Of a stretch of 64,000 nucleotides of DNA, positions 50,828-59,258 are shown one piece after another (within the stretch, counting starts at the first letter, position 1; each line of letters opens with the position of its first letter). The notes under the pieces are model-generated. The model did not search any database. It was not told where the DNA came from and saw only the letters and a program-made list of their open reading frames with translations. The stretch covers positions 16,216 to 80,215 of the forward strand of contig CAJURM010000013.1 of assembly GCA_910589025.1 (NCBI GenBank), in the 5' to 3' direction. The position numbers and the translations under genes were made by a program. This DNA comes from an uncultured Odoribacter sp. (lineage in GTDB: Bacteria; Bacteroidota; Bacteroidia; Bacteroidales; Marinifilaceae).

Positions 50828-52924
50828 TTATTTGTCTGTGGTGAGAATGGTAAATTCTCCGATTCCCGCTCTTTGTCCGTTGATTAAGTTTTTGGCAACC
50901 AACCTGACGGTTCTGCTTTTTACCGGTTCAAACGTAATGGTTTGTTTAATCGGATTGTTTTTGATATTAGAAAACTCTCCCGAAGCAACCAATCGGTTGC
51001 CGGCATAAAATTCGTAGTGGGTAATCACCCCGCCTCCCCAGCGGCTTTGGTCCGGGGTATAGGTGAATCCCTTCAAATCGTATATTTTGCCTAAATCGAT
51101 TTCGATTTCCTGTTTGGCTTCTGCCGGGAGATAAAACGATGAATACCCGTTCCCGTCGAACATGGCTTTGGTACTCTGCTTTAATTTTTCTAATACTTTT
51201 TTATCTCCCTGGGCCCATTGTTTCACATGATTGACGGTGAAATTGGTGGTTGGAACATCCAGATATTCAATGGAAACAGGACTTTGTTGGCCTGTTTGTG
51301 AATCGTAGCTGATTGCTTTAACGACACCTTTCCGTGCCATGACAAAAGGCTGGGACGGATTATACCGGGCAGATTCGGGGGTGGGTTCGCTGCCGTCAGT
51401 TGTGTAATAAATGTGTGCTTCTTGGTCACCTGCCTTCAAAACGATTTCATTTCTGCCGTTACGGGCAATCCGGGGCTCTTCCAATAGAACCGGGGCTAAA
51501 AAAGCTTGGATATTATTGATGCACAATGGACCCCTGGCTTTTTCGAAACAGATTCTTATTTGTTCTGCTTCAATAGTCTTGAATCTCAGAATGCGTTTGT
51601 AGCCGACGGTCGTCATTTTCTCGTTTGTCTCGATGGGGTGCCATTTCCCGGTGTTTAAGTATTCCACATGAAAAGAGATGATGCGTTGCCCTAAAGGAAT
51701 ATATTCCTGAATCATCAATCGGTTGACAGCCTGTTTTTGCGGGAATGTCAGCGTAATGGTTCCGTGGTGCAGGCTGTCGTCCGTAGCCCAATAAGTATTC
51801 CAGTCTCCGTCGGTTGCTTTGTCGGGAGCATATTCGGATGAACCTCCCCGGTAGTTATCGGCTTCTGCCCGGGCATGATCCAGCAGATTGGTTTGAAGTT
51901 CTGCGTCGATGGTCTTTCGCCACTCCACGGCGCGGGCGGAATCCGACGGATGAATCTTCCCGTTTAACGCAACGGGGAAATTTAAAAGGAAATTGGCATT
52001 GTGTCCGACACTGCGGTAATATAAATCAACCAAATGGGAAAGACTGCGCACCTGGTGGTCTTCCCGGGCATGGTAAAACCATCCCGGACGGATGGATACA
52101 TCACATTCGCCCGGTTCCCATTTTGTCCCGTCAGCCATCCCTTCCGTGAGCTTCCCGCCTTTGTTTTCGTCAAACATGCTCCAATTCGTTTCGCCTGCCC
52201 AGCCTTCCTCATTTCCAATCCAGCGTATGTCGGCACAGGTGCCTCCGAAAATCACCGCATGGGGTTGTAGCTCATTGATGATTTTGCGGGCATCTTCATA
52301 CCGGTAATATGTCCGGGCGTCTATATTGCGGCGTTCATTGGCACCTCCATACCAGCCGTCACCGCCGTTGGCTCCGTCAAACCAATATTCAAAAAGTTCT
52401 CCGTAATGGGTGAGCAGTTCTTTCATCTGGTTATGGAAATAGCTGACGTATTCAGGACGTCCGTATTCGGCATGGTTCCGGTCCCAGGGAGACAAGTATA
52501 TGCCAAATTTCAATCCGTGTTTTTTACATGCGTCGGATAGTTCCTTTACCATATCTCCTTTCCCGTTCTTCCACGGTGAATTTTTTACACTGTATTCAGT
52601 ATACGCGGAAGGCCAGAGGCAAAAACCGTCGTGGTGCTTAGCTGTCAGCATGACGCCTTTCAGACCGGCAGCTTTAATGATGCGTACCCATTGTTCGCAA
52701 TCCAGATCGGTCGGATTGAATGTGGAAGCGGGGGTATTGCCGTAGCCCCATTCCAGATCATTGAACGTATTCAGTCCGAAATGGACAAAAGCGTAATTCT
52801 CCATCTTTTGCCAGGCAATCTGATTGGGAGTCGGAACGGGTAAAACCGGAGCAGGAGCCGGAGTCTTTTTGCAAGCGTAACACAGAAGCACTCCTGCTGC
52901 CAAGAGTAGGGATTTAGTATGCAT
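50828..52924 (-). CDS. GH29 alpha-L-fucosidase lipoprotein with two F5/8C-like domains
   Basis: A 698-residue exported glycosidase. The chosen ATG gives MHTKSLLLAAGVLLCYACKK with a lipobox cysteine; 22 extra codons upstream run across the promoter. The GH29 barrel (about 30-340) has GVMLTAKHHDGFCLWPSAYT and EYWFDGANGGDGWYG, whose Asp is the likely nucleophile. A discoidin (F5/8C) domain follows, then a chitobiase-like strand domain (AHIYYTTDGSEPTPESARYN) and a second discoidin domain (about 580-695). It should release fucose from host or plant glycans at the cell surface. No SusC/D genes are adjacent, so it is not in a standard polysaccharide locus. Confidence 0.93.
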   Translation of the reverse strand: MHTKSLLLAAGVLLCYACKKTPAPAPVLPVPTPNQIAWQKMENYAFVHFGLNTFNDLEWGYGNTPASTFNPTDLDCEQWVRIIKAAGLKGVMLTAKHHDGFCLWPSAYTEYSVKNSPWKNGKGDMVKELSDACKKHGLKFGIYLSPWDRNHAEYGRPEYVSYFHNQMKELLTHYGELFEYWFDGANGGDGWYGGANERRNIDARTYYRYEDARKIINELQPHAVIFGGTCADIRWIGNEEGWAGETNWSMFDENKGGKLTEGMADGTKWEPGECDVSIRPGWFYHAREDHQVRSLSHLVDLYYRSVGHNANFLLNFPVALNGKIHPSDSARAVEWRKTIDAELQTNLLDHARAEADNYRGGSSEYAPDKATDGDWNTYWATDDSLHHGTITLTFPQKQAVNRLMIQEYIPLGQRIISFHVEYLNTGKWHPIETNEKMTTVGYKRILRFKTIEAEQIRICFEKARGPLCINNIQAFLAPVLLEEPRIARNGRNEIVLKAGDQEAHIYYTTDGSEPTPESARYNPSQPFVMARKGVVKAISYDSQTGQQSPVSIEYLDVPTTNFTVNHVKQWAQGDKKVLEKLKQSTKAMFDGNGYSSFYLPAEAKQEIEIDLGKIYDLKGFTYTPDQSRWGGGVITHYEFYAGNRLVASGEFSNIKNNPIKQTITFEPVKSRTVRLVAKNLINGQRAGIGEFTILTTDK

Positions 52925-52946
52925 AATAATTTTTGTTGATTTTATG

Positions 52947-52954
52947 CAAATATA
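52947..52954 (-). promoter_or_regulatory. Likely -7 promoter element of the fucosidase gene
   Basis: Minus-strand TATATTTG (exact TAnnTTTG) lies 22 bases before the chosen ATG. This supports the shorter N-terminus. Confidence 0.5.
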
Positions 52955-52990
52955 GCAAACCTTGCGGTATATATGCTTCCATGGCGGCAA

Positions 52991-53022
52991 AAATAAAAAA
53001 CCGGATCAGAAAGATCCGGTTG
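52991..53022 (-). terminator. Terminator of the beta-barrel gene
   Basis: A 9-bp perfect stem (AACCGGATC / GATCCGGTT) with a 5-base loop is followed on the minus strand by TTTTATTTTTG. Confidence 0.9.
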
Positions 53023-53041
53023 CAATATAGGAAGAATGCTT

Positions 53042-53671
53042 TTATTCAGCCGTATTGTTGCCTGACATCAATATCAGACCAATGCTGAATGTGAAACTCT
53101 GGAATTCCGGAATCCTGCCGTGGGAAGCCCTGGTGGCGTAATTATAGCGGGCTCCTACATTCAGTGCTACCTGGTCATTGAAAGGAACCATCATCCCGAT
53201 TTCCGGAGCGAAAGTAAACTGCCATCTGGAGAGGGTAGACGTGTATTGTCCTAATTCCAGACGTTTTTCCGTCCAGCGGGCACCGGCACCCAAACCTAAG
53301 AACGGCTGAACGGCAGATGTACCGTCGGTAAGAAAATACCGGCCTATGGCCGTAAGGGGTACCGTATTTACATAGCGGTACTGATTACCCGTCATCGTAT
53401 AGATATTCTTATTTCCTTTAAAACTGAAGTCGCCCGTAGCATGATTCTTGTCCTGGTAAAACACATTCCAGCCGATGGCAGCTCCCAGAGAAAAACGGTC
53501 CGTAACGAATTTATGATATTCCAGGTCCATACCTCTGAAACTGGTTTCGTTGGTGAAATCTTTTAAATCTCCGAGCGGAACACTGATCTGATAATTGAGA
53601 TTAAGCATTTGTGCTTTCAACAAAGGACCCATTCCGAACAGAACTATGGCGATTAGTAATAATTTTTTCAT
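53042..53671 (-). CDS. Outer-membrane beta-barrel protein
   Basis: A 209-residue protein with signal peptide MKKLLLIAIVLFGMGPLLKAQ and alternating aromatic beta strands (LNLNYQISVPLGDL, FLGLGAGARWTEKRLELGQ, VALNVGARYNYATRA). The size fits an eight-stranded OmpX/OmpW-like barrel of the DUF family often called porin-like in Bacteroidetes. It ends with a short polar tail rather than a terminal Phe. Role unknown. It follows the DUF4136 lipoprotein gene by 45 bases. Confidence 0.8.
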   Translation of the reverse strand: MKKLLLIAIVLFGMGPLLKAQMLNLNYQISVPLGDLKDFTNETSFRGMDLEYHKFVTDRFSLGAAIGWNVFYQDKNHATGDFSFKGNKNIYTMTGNQYRYVNTVPLTAIGRYFLTDGTSAVQPFLGLGAGARWTEKRLELGQYTSTLSRWQFTFAPEIGMMVPFNDQVALNVGARYNYATRASHGRIPEFQSFTFSIGLILMSGNNTAE

Positions 53672-53716
53672 AGTTGTTGTATTTAAATTCTACTATTTAT
53701 CGTAAGTCAAAAGGAA

Positions 53717-54382
53717 TTATTTTCTACCCAAATAAGGAGACTGGACAAAACATTGTTTGATCTGCTTGTCGGCTCTCTGTAAAATAGAATTCTGGCTGCC
53801 GGCAATAACACCGTCGACAATTCCGCTCCATATCACCGGAATTTTGTTGCTGGCTTCTGCTACGTTGGACGGGTCGAGCATGTCGATAACAATGGAACCG
53901 GAACGGTAAGAGAAAAGGCTTACCGGCGACCACGGATAATAAGGTCCCCAGTTCGGACCGAAATTCCAGTTGTACCAGTACCAGCCGTCATACCAGTTCC
54001 AGTAGTCATACCAATTGTTGTTCACAAAATAGTAATTCACATTGGCAAATGCAGAAACCGTCACGACAAAGTCCGGTTTATCGGTTTTTGAACCTGCAAT
54101 GCGTTGATAGCCTAAATCGGTAAACTGCTTTTCTACCAATTGCAGAATGTTTTCATCAAATTGGTGGTCCCCGGTGATGTCGTCCTGTTTATTCACGAAA
54201 TAAACAATCGTGTCGGGCATGGAAAAAGTTTTCAGTTTAGCAAAATAACTGGCATCTTTGTCTCGGTCGTACGTCGTCATGGCAACGTCATAGTCTTCGG
54301 TATCGTCTGCTCCTTCCGGATAACAGGATACTAACAATTGCGCAAACAATCCGGTTAGTAGTAAAAATAATAAACGTTTCAT
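53717..54382 (-). CDS. DUF4136 lipoprotein with a Trp/Tyr-rich segment
   Basis: A 221-residue lipoprotein with lipobox LLVSC (Cys20). The DUF4136 pattern is visible: DASYFAKLKTFSMPDT near the start of the mature domain, ENILQLVEKQFTDLGYQR, DFVVTVSAF, and SNKIPVIWSGIVDGV near the end. Residues 117-151 are very rich in Trp, Tyr, Asn and Pro. Members are envelope lipoproteins of unknown function. It shares direction with the beta-barrel gene below it and the exbB/exbD pair above it. Confidence 0.85.
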   Translation of the reverse strand: MKRLLFLLLTGLFAQLLVSCYPEGADDTEDYDVAMTTYDRDKDASYFAKLKTFSMPDTIVYFVNKQDDITGDHQFDENILQLVEKQFTDLGYQRIAGSKTDKPDFVVTVSAFANVNYYFVNNNWYDYWNWYDGWYWYNWNFGPNWGPYYPWSPVSLFSYRSGSIVIDMLDPSNVAEASNKIPVIWSGIVDGVIAGSQNSILQRADKQIKQCFVQSPYLGRK

Positions 54383-54571
54383 ACTTGATTTGTTTTTAGT
54401 TTAACAATTTTTACAAAATACATCTGTTTTTGGTAGTCGTTTTTACATCGTACAAGCGTATACGTCATTATTTTGGGAATGGTTGCAGATTTTAATAAAA
54501 CATTATTAATGCAGGAAAAAAGTTTTTTCTGCTCCGGGAGGAAGAAAGCTGACAGAAATTTTCAGGGGAAA

Positions 54572-54964
54572 TTATTCCGGGTCTGTGGCAAGGATAGACT
54601 TATAGCCGTGATTTTTGGCAATATTCATGATCCTTACCACATATTCAATGGGAACGGATTTTTCAGCCTGTATCGTAATACAGGGATCCTCGGCATTTTT
54701 TAAAGCGTCGACAATTTTATTTTCCAGCATCGTGAATGGAGTCACTTTCGCATTGAAATAATAGACCCGGTTTTGGTCAATGGAGACCGTGACCGATTTC
54801 CGGTTCGTAAGCTGGTTTGTGCTTTTGGGAAGTAAAAGTTTCAGTGCATTCGGATTTACCAGTGTAGAAGTCACTAAGAAAAAAATCAGCAATAGAAACA
54901 CAATGTCGGTCATGGACGACATATTGAAATTGGGATTTAATTTGCTGCTTCTTCTGATGGCCAT
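54572..54964 (-). CDS. exbD: ExbD/TolR family biopolymer transport protein
   Basis: A 130-residue protein with one N-terminal TM helix containing the functional Asp (MSSMTDIVFLLLIFFLVTST), preceded by basic cytoplasmic residues. The periplasmic domain ends IMNIAKNHGYKSILATDPE. With ExbB it forms a proton-driven motor for TonB or Tol. It lies 15 bases after exbB. Confidence 0.93.
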   Translation of the reverse strand: MAIRRSSKLNPNFNMSSMTDIVFLLLIFFLVTSTLVNPNALKLLLPKSTNQLTNRKSVTVSIDQNRVYYFNAKVTPFTMLENKIVDALKNAEDPCITIQAEKSVPIEYVVRIMNIAKNHGYKSILATDPE

Positions 54965-54979
54965 AACAATCCGGTTTGC

Positions 54980-55654
54980 TTATTTCTGGTTACGTTCGTA
55001 CAGGGAATCGATAAATTCGGAACACGCATTCTCCATATCGTTGGCAAGGATATTGATGCGGGCCACTAAAAAATTGTAGGCAAAATAAGCCAGGATGCCG
55101 ACAATCAGTCCGGCTACCGTAGTAATCATTGCCGTATATATCCCCCGGGAAAGCAGGGTAATATTGATATTGTTCCCTGCCAGAGACATATCGTAGAAGG
55201 CTTGTACCATCCCGACCACCGTACCTAAGAAACCAATCATGGGAGCCAGACCGGAAACAGTGGCTAAAGTCGGGAGTCCTTTTTCCAATTCTGCAATTTC
55301 GAGGGTGGCCGTATTTTCCATACTCGTCCGTAGATCTTGTGCCGGAATGTGATACAATAGGAGTCCTTTTTGAAGCATCCGGGCAAGAGGCGTATTCTGT
55401 GCGCTACATGCCTGTAAAGCTCCGGTTTTATTTCCCCGGCTGGCAGCTGCAATGACATTGGCTGTTAGCTTCCGGTCTGTTTTTCCTGCTTTACGTATCA
55501 CGGCAAAACGCTCGCAGATAATGTAAATACCTAAAACCGAAAGGATGAAAATAGGGATCATCAGCCAACCTCCCTTGAGGATCATATCCCATAAACTTAT
55601 ACTTTGACTGGCAGCATGCGGTATCGCTGCGGATGCTAAAATAATCGTACTCAT
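54980..55654 (-). CDS. exbB: ExbB/TolQ/MotA family proton channel
   Basis: A 224-residue membrane protein with three TM helices and the family core (TLATVSGLAPMIGFLGTVVGM, LLSRGIYTAMITTVAGLIVG). The start MSTIILASA was chosen; an ATG 18 bases upstream is equally open. No tonB gene is nearby, so its partner must be encoded elsewhere. The region upstream to the V-ATPase operon (about 300 bases) holds only that operon's promoter and leader. Confidence 0.92.
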   Translation of the reverse strand: MSTIILASAAIPHAASQSISLWDMILKGGWLMIPIFILSVLGIYIICERFAVIRKAGKTDRKLTANVIAAASRGNKTGALQACSAQNTPLARMLQKGLLLYHIPAQDLRTSMENTATLEIAELEKGLPTLATVSGLAPMIGFLGTVVGMVQAFYDMSLAGNNINITLLSRGIYTAMITTVAGLIVGILAYFAYNFLVARINILANDMENACSEFIDSLYERNQK

Positions 55655-55834
55655 ATCTTGCGGGAATATCATTTCGGAAACCAGATTTCCAGAGTGCGAA
55701 GATACAACAAATAGTCGAAAGTCAAAAAGAGGGAGCCGGGATAAAATCTCAAGTCCGGAACAGTTAAAATCTTAGGAAAATCCGGAAATGGAATAACAAA
55801 ATTTGATTTAAATCGTTTTAATATGGACATTTTA

Positions 55835-55865
55835 TTTGATGTCTGGTGTAAAAATAGTAACTTTC
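55835..55865 (+). promoter_or_regulatory. Promoter of the V-type ATPase operon
   Basis: TTTG, 19 bases, then TAACTTTC, one mismatch from TAnnTTTG. The leader would be about 100 bases and holds a small hairpin (CCTGT / ACAGG near 55901-55913). Confidence 0.45.
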
Positions 55866-55970
55866 AACCTTGAAAAACAGAAAAGATGGCATGCATTTTG
55901 CCTGTAAGACAGGTAACAGTTTCGGAGGAAATAAAATAATGTGGAAATCCACTTAAATATATTATCAACT

Positions 55971-56576
55971 ATGGAAAATAAATTAGATATTCTGACACAA
56001 AAGCTTTATACTGAGGGGGTAGATAAAGCCAGAGCCGAAGCCGGGGAGATACTTGCCCAAGCACGTAAAGAAGCGGAAAGCATGTTGGCGGAGGCGGAAA
56101 ACAAGGCGAAAGAGATAGAAGAAAAAGCGCGTGCGGAAGCTGAGAACCTGAAAAAGAAAGCGGAATCGGAAATGAGTCTGAGCGCCCGTCAGGCATTGAC
56201 GGCCTTGAAACAGGACATTATTGGATTAATATCAGGGGAAGTGGCAGGAAAAATGGCTGCAATGGCTTTTGAAGATAAAAAATTTGTTCAGGAACTGCTG
56301 CTGTCCATTATAAAAAAATGGGATGTTACTGCCGGAAGCCTGAATTTAGAAGTGCTTTTGTCTGAAGAAGAAAAAAAAGAATTTGAAACTTTTATCGGAA
56401 CCCAATACAAGGAGTTGATCGACAAAGGCTTGGAAATAAAAGTAGGGGAGCAGAAAGAGGGTTTCGTTATTCAGCCGAAAGAAGGCGGCTATCAGATTGC
56501 TTTTTCCGAAGCATTGTTTGAAGCCTTCTTCAATCAGTATATGCGGAGTTTTACCAAATCCCTGCTTTATAATTAA
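55971..56576 (+). CDS. V-type ATPase subunit E
   Basis: A 201-residue peripheral-stalk subunit. The N-terminal half is a long Ala/Glu/Lys coiled coil (KARAEAGEILAQARKEAESM); the C-terminal globular half carries SLNLEVLLSEEEKKEF and KEGGYQIAFSEALFEAFFNQ. ATG was preferred to a GTG 30 bases upstream. It opens the operon and starts after a ~100-base leader. Confidence 0.88.
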   Translation: MENKLDILTQKLYTEGVDKARAEAGEILAQARKEAESMLAEAENKAKEIEEKARAEAENLKKKAESEMSLSARQALTALKQDIIGLISGEVAGKMAAMAFEDKKFVQELLLSIIKKWDVTAGSLNLEVLLSEEEKKEFETFIGTQYKELIDKGLEIKVGEQKEGFVIQPKEGGYQIAFSEALFEAFFNQYMRSFTKSLLYN

Positions 56577-56587
56577 AAATTGTAAGC

Positions 56588-57403
56588 ATGAATTACATCG
56601 CTTTTATTGCTGGTTTGCCCGAAATTTCATGGGATGACAGAAAATTATCGCTGACGGTGGCTGAATTTCGTGAGCAGGCAAAAAACTATGTCCGGGGGAA
56701 AGATGAAAAATTGCTGGAGCTTTTTTTTCTGCCGAATGACAACTTGCAGGTATTGCGCCTGTTGAGCAGACAAGACGCCTTGTCTGGTCTGCCCTCTGTA
56801 TTTTCGCTTCGGCAGCTTGAAGAAGAAGTGCAGGAGCCTTCCGGCATTTTGCCTGACTATCTCACCCGCTTTATCCGCGATTTCAAAGAAGAGCGCATGG
56901 AATACGACACCCTGCCCGAAAACGTTTTGAGCTGGAGGTATTACGACTACATGCTGAAAGCCGATAACGAACTGGTGAGGCGCTATGCGGAACTCTCCAT
57001 GAACCTACGGAACTTCGTGGCGGCCTGGAACAGCCGGAAGTACGGACGGGACGTGGCCCGGGAAGTCATCGGGAACAATGACTTTGCCGTGGCTTTGCGT
57101 ACTTCTTCCTCTAAAGATTTCGGACTCTCCGGGGAATATGGCTATGTGGAGAAACTCATCGCGCTGATGGAAACGGAAGACCTGGTGGCGCGTGAACGGG
57201 GACTGGACCTCTTGATATGGGATTTTCTGGACGAGGAGGTGTTGTTTGAATATTTTTCAATAGAACGCGTCATCAGCTTCATGTTGAAACTGATGATTGT
57301 AGAGCGTTGGAGTAAAATGAGCCCGGAAAGCGGACGTAAAGTCTTTATGGAAATGATCCGGAAATTCCGGGAGAGCTTCCGGTTTGATGAACAATTTAAG
57401 TAA
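56588..57403 (+). CDS. DUF2764 protein of the V-ATPase operon
   Basis: A 271-residue, mostly helical soluble protein starting MNYIAFIAGLPEISWDDRK, the DUF2764 hallmark. Such proteins occupy this place between subunits E and A in Bacteroidetes and spirochaete V-ATPase operons. No subunit C gene is seen, and the length and helical content would suit a C-like central-stalk socket; that is my inference. It is followed by a repeat-bearing 85-base gap before subunit A. Confidence 0.85.
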   Translation: MNYIAFIAGLPEISWDDRKLSLTVAEFREQAKNYVRGKDEKLLELFFLPNDNLQVLRLLSRQDALSGLPSVFSLRQLEEEVQEPSGILPDYLTRFIRDFKEERMEYDTLPENVLSWRYYDYMLKADNELVRRYAELSMNLRNFVAAWNSRKYGRDVAREVIGNNDFAVALRTSSSKDFGLSGEYGYVEKLIALMETEDLVARERGLDLLIWDFLDEEVLFEYFSIERVISFMLKLMIVERWSKMSPESGRKVFMEMIRKFRESFRFDEQFK

Positions 57404-57448
57404 ATAAATAATTTGGAGATTTGAAAATGTGGAAATGAATCCCTGACG

Positions 57449-57480
57449 TTTTCAAATTTTCAAACTTTCAAGTTTTCAAG
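57449..57480 (+). repeat. Four tandem TTTTCAAR units before V-ATPase subunit A
   Basis: Four 7-8 base copies of TTTTCAAA/TTTTCAAG lie in a row; an inverted copy, TTTGAAAA, sits 21 bases upstream at 57420-57427 and could pair with any of them. The set lies just before the subunit A ATG. Confidence 0.8.
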
Positions 57481-57488
57481 TTTATATT

Positions 57489-59249
57489 ATGGCTAAAACA
57501 CAAGGAAAAGTTCATAGTATTATTTCCAACCTGGTATTGGTGAAAGTAGAAGGACCCGTTTCCCAGAATGAAATTTGTTTCATAGAACAGGGAAATGAAA
57601 AATTAATGGCCGAAGTCATCAAAGTGGTTAGGGATATCGCTTATGTACAGGTATTTGAAAGTACACGCGGCTTAAAGCCCGGTACGGCAGTGGAATTTGA
57701 GGATCACATGCTCGAAGTGAGCCTGGGACCCGGATTGCTGTCAAAGAATTTTGACGGATTGCAGAACGACCTGGATAAAATGACCGGGGTATTTTTAAAG
57801 CGGGGAGAATATACCAATCCCCTCGAAGAAGATAAAAAATGGAAATTCACTCCTCTTGCCCAACCCGGCGACAGAGTAAAAGCTGCCGACTGGTTAGGGA
57901 ATGTAAAGGAAAACTGGCTGGACCATAAAATCATGGTGCCATTTAAAATGCAAGGGGAGTATACGGTGGTTTCTGTCGTTCCGGAAGGGGAATATACCAT
58001 TCTTGATACTGTGGCCGTTCTTAAAGACGAACAGGGAGAAGAATATCCGGTTACAATGGTACAGAAATGGCCTGTAAAAGTGGCTGTCCGCAATTATGTT
58101 GATAAACCCCGTCCCTTCCGCCAGATGGAAACGGGAGTCCGGGTCATTGATACCATGAATCCCATGCTGGAGGGGGGAACCGGATTTATCCCGGGACCTT
58201 TCGGAACAGGGAAAACGGTATTGCAACATGCATTGGCGCGTTTTGCGGATGCTGACGTCATTATCATGGCGGCTTGTGGAGAGCGAGCCAATGAAGTCGT
58301 GGAAATTTTTACCGAATTTCCGCAATTGCAAGATCCCCGCTCGGGGCGTTCATTGTATGAGCGTACTACGATAATCGCCAATACCTCCAACATGCCGGTA
58401 GCAGCTCGTGAAGCCTCCGTATATACGGCAATGACCATTGGAGAATATTACCGGGCTATGGGAATGAAAGTTTTATTGCTGGCAGACTCTACGTCCCGTT
58501 GGGCTCAGGCTTTACGTGAAATGTCCAACCGTATGGAAGAACTGCCGGGGCAGGATGCCTTCCCGATGGATTTGTCGGCGATTATATCCAATTTCTACTC
58601 CCGTGCCGGAATGGTATATCTGAACAATGGGAAAACAGGTTCCGTGACCTTTATCGGTACGGTATCTCCTGCCGGAGGTAACCTGAAAGAGCCTGTGACG
58701 GAATCCACCAAAAAAGTGGCGCGCTGCTTCTATGCCCTGTCGCAGGCGCGTGCGGACTCCAAACGTTATCCCGCAATTGATACGTTGGATTCCTATTCCA
58801 AATACCTGGAATATCCCGAATTTGTGGAGTATGCCCGGAAAAACATCTCTCCGGACTGGATTGCCGACGTGAACGAAGCCCGGAATATGTTGGTCAGAGG
58901 ACGTGAAACGGCTGAACAGATTGACATCCTCGGAGATGATGGGGTGCCTTTGGATTACCATATTATTTTCTGGAAATCGGAACTGATAGACTTTGTCATT
59001 TTGCAGCAGGATGCCTTTGACAATATTGACGGTTCTACCTCTATGGAACGGCAGAAATTCATGTTGGGCATGGTATTGGAAGTCGTACGTTCGGAATTTG
59101 CTTTCGATTCATTCGAAGAGGTGAATCCCTACTTTAAAAAGATGATTAACGCCTTCAAACAGATGAACTACTCCGAGTACCAGTCCGAACAATTCAAAAA
59201 ATACGGAGCGGAAATCAAGGAAATCATAAACGAAAGAAAATCCAAATAA
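57489..59249 (+). CDS. V-type ATPase catalytic subunit A
   Basis: A 586-residue catalytic subunit. Walker A is GPFGTGKTVL at about residues 238-247 and the Walker B region is MKVLLLADSTSRWAQALREMS. The bulge domain characteristic of V/A-type A subunits (MTGVFLKRGEYTNPLEEDKK to EEYPVTMVQKWPV) separates it from F-type beta. It hydrolyses or makes ATP in the A3B3 head. Confidence 0.96.
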   Translation: MAKTQGKVHSIISNLVLVKVEGPVSQNEICFIEQGNEKLMAEVIKVVRDIAYVQVFESTRGLKPGTAVEFEDHMLEVSLGPGLLSKNFDGLQNDLDKMTGVFLKRGEYTNPLEEDKKWKFTPLAQPGDRVKAADWLGNVKENWLDHKIMVPFKMQGEYTVVSVVPEGEYTILDTVAVLKDEQGEEYPVTMVQKWPVKVAVRNYVDKPRPFRQMETGVRVIDTMNPMLEGGTGFIPGPFGTGKTVLQHALARFADADVIIMAACGERANEVVEIFTEFPQLQDPRSGRSLYERTTIIANTSNMPVAAREASVYTAMTIGEYYRAMGMKVLLLADSTSRWAQALREMSNRMEELPGQDAFPMDLSAIISNFYSRAGMVYLNNGKTGSVTFIGTVSPAGGNLKEPVTESTKKVARCFYALSQARADSKRYPAIDTLDSYSKYLEYPEFVEYARKNISPDWIADVNEARNMLVRGRETAEQIDILGDDGVPLDYHIIFWKSELIDFVILQQDAFDNIDGSTSMERQKFMLGMVLEVVRSEFAFDSFEEVNPYFKKMINAFKQMNYSEYQSEQFKKYGAEIKEIINERKSK

Positions 59250-59258
59250 AAATAAAGT

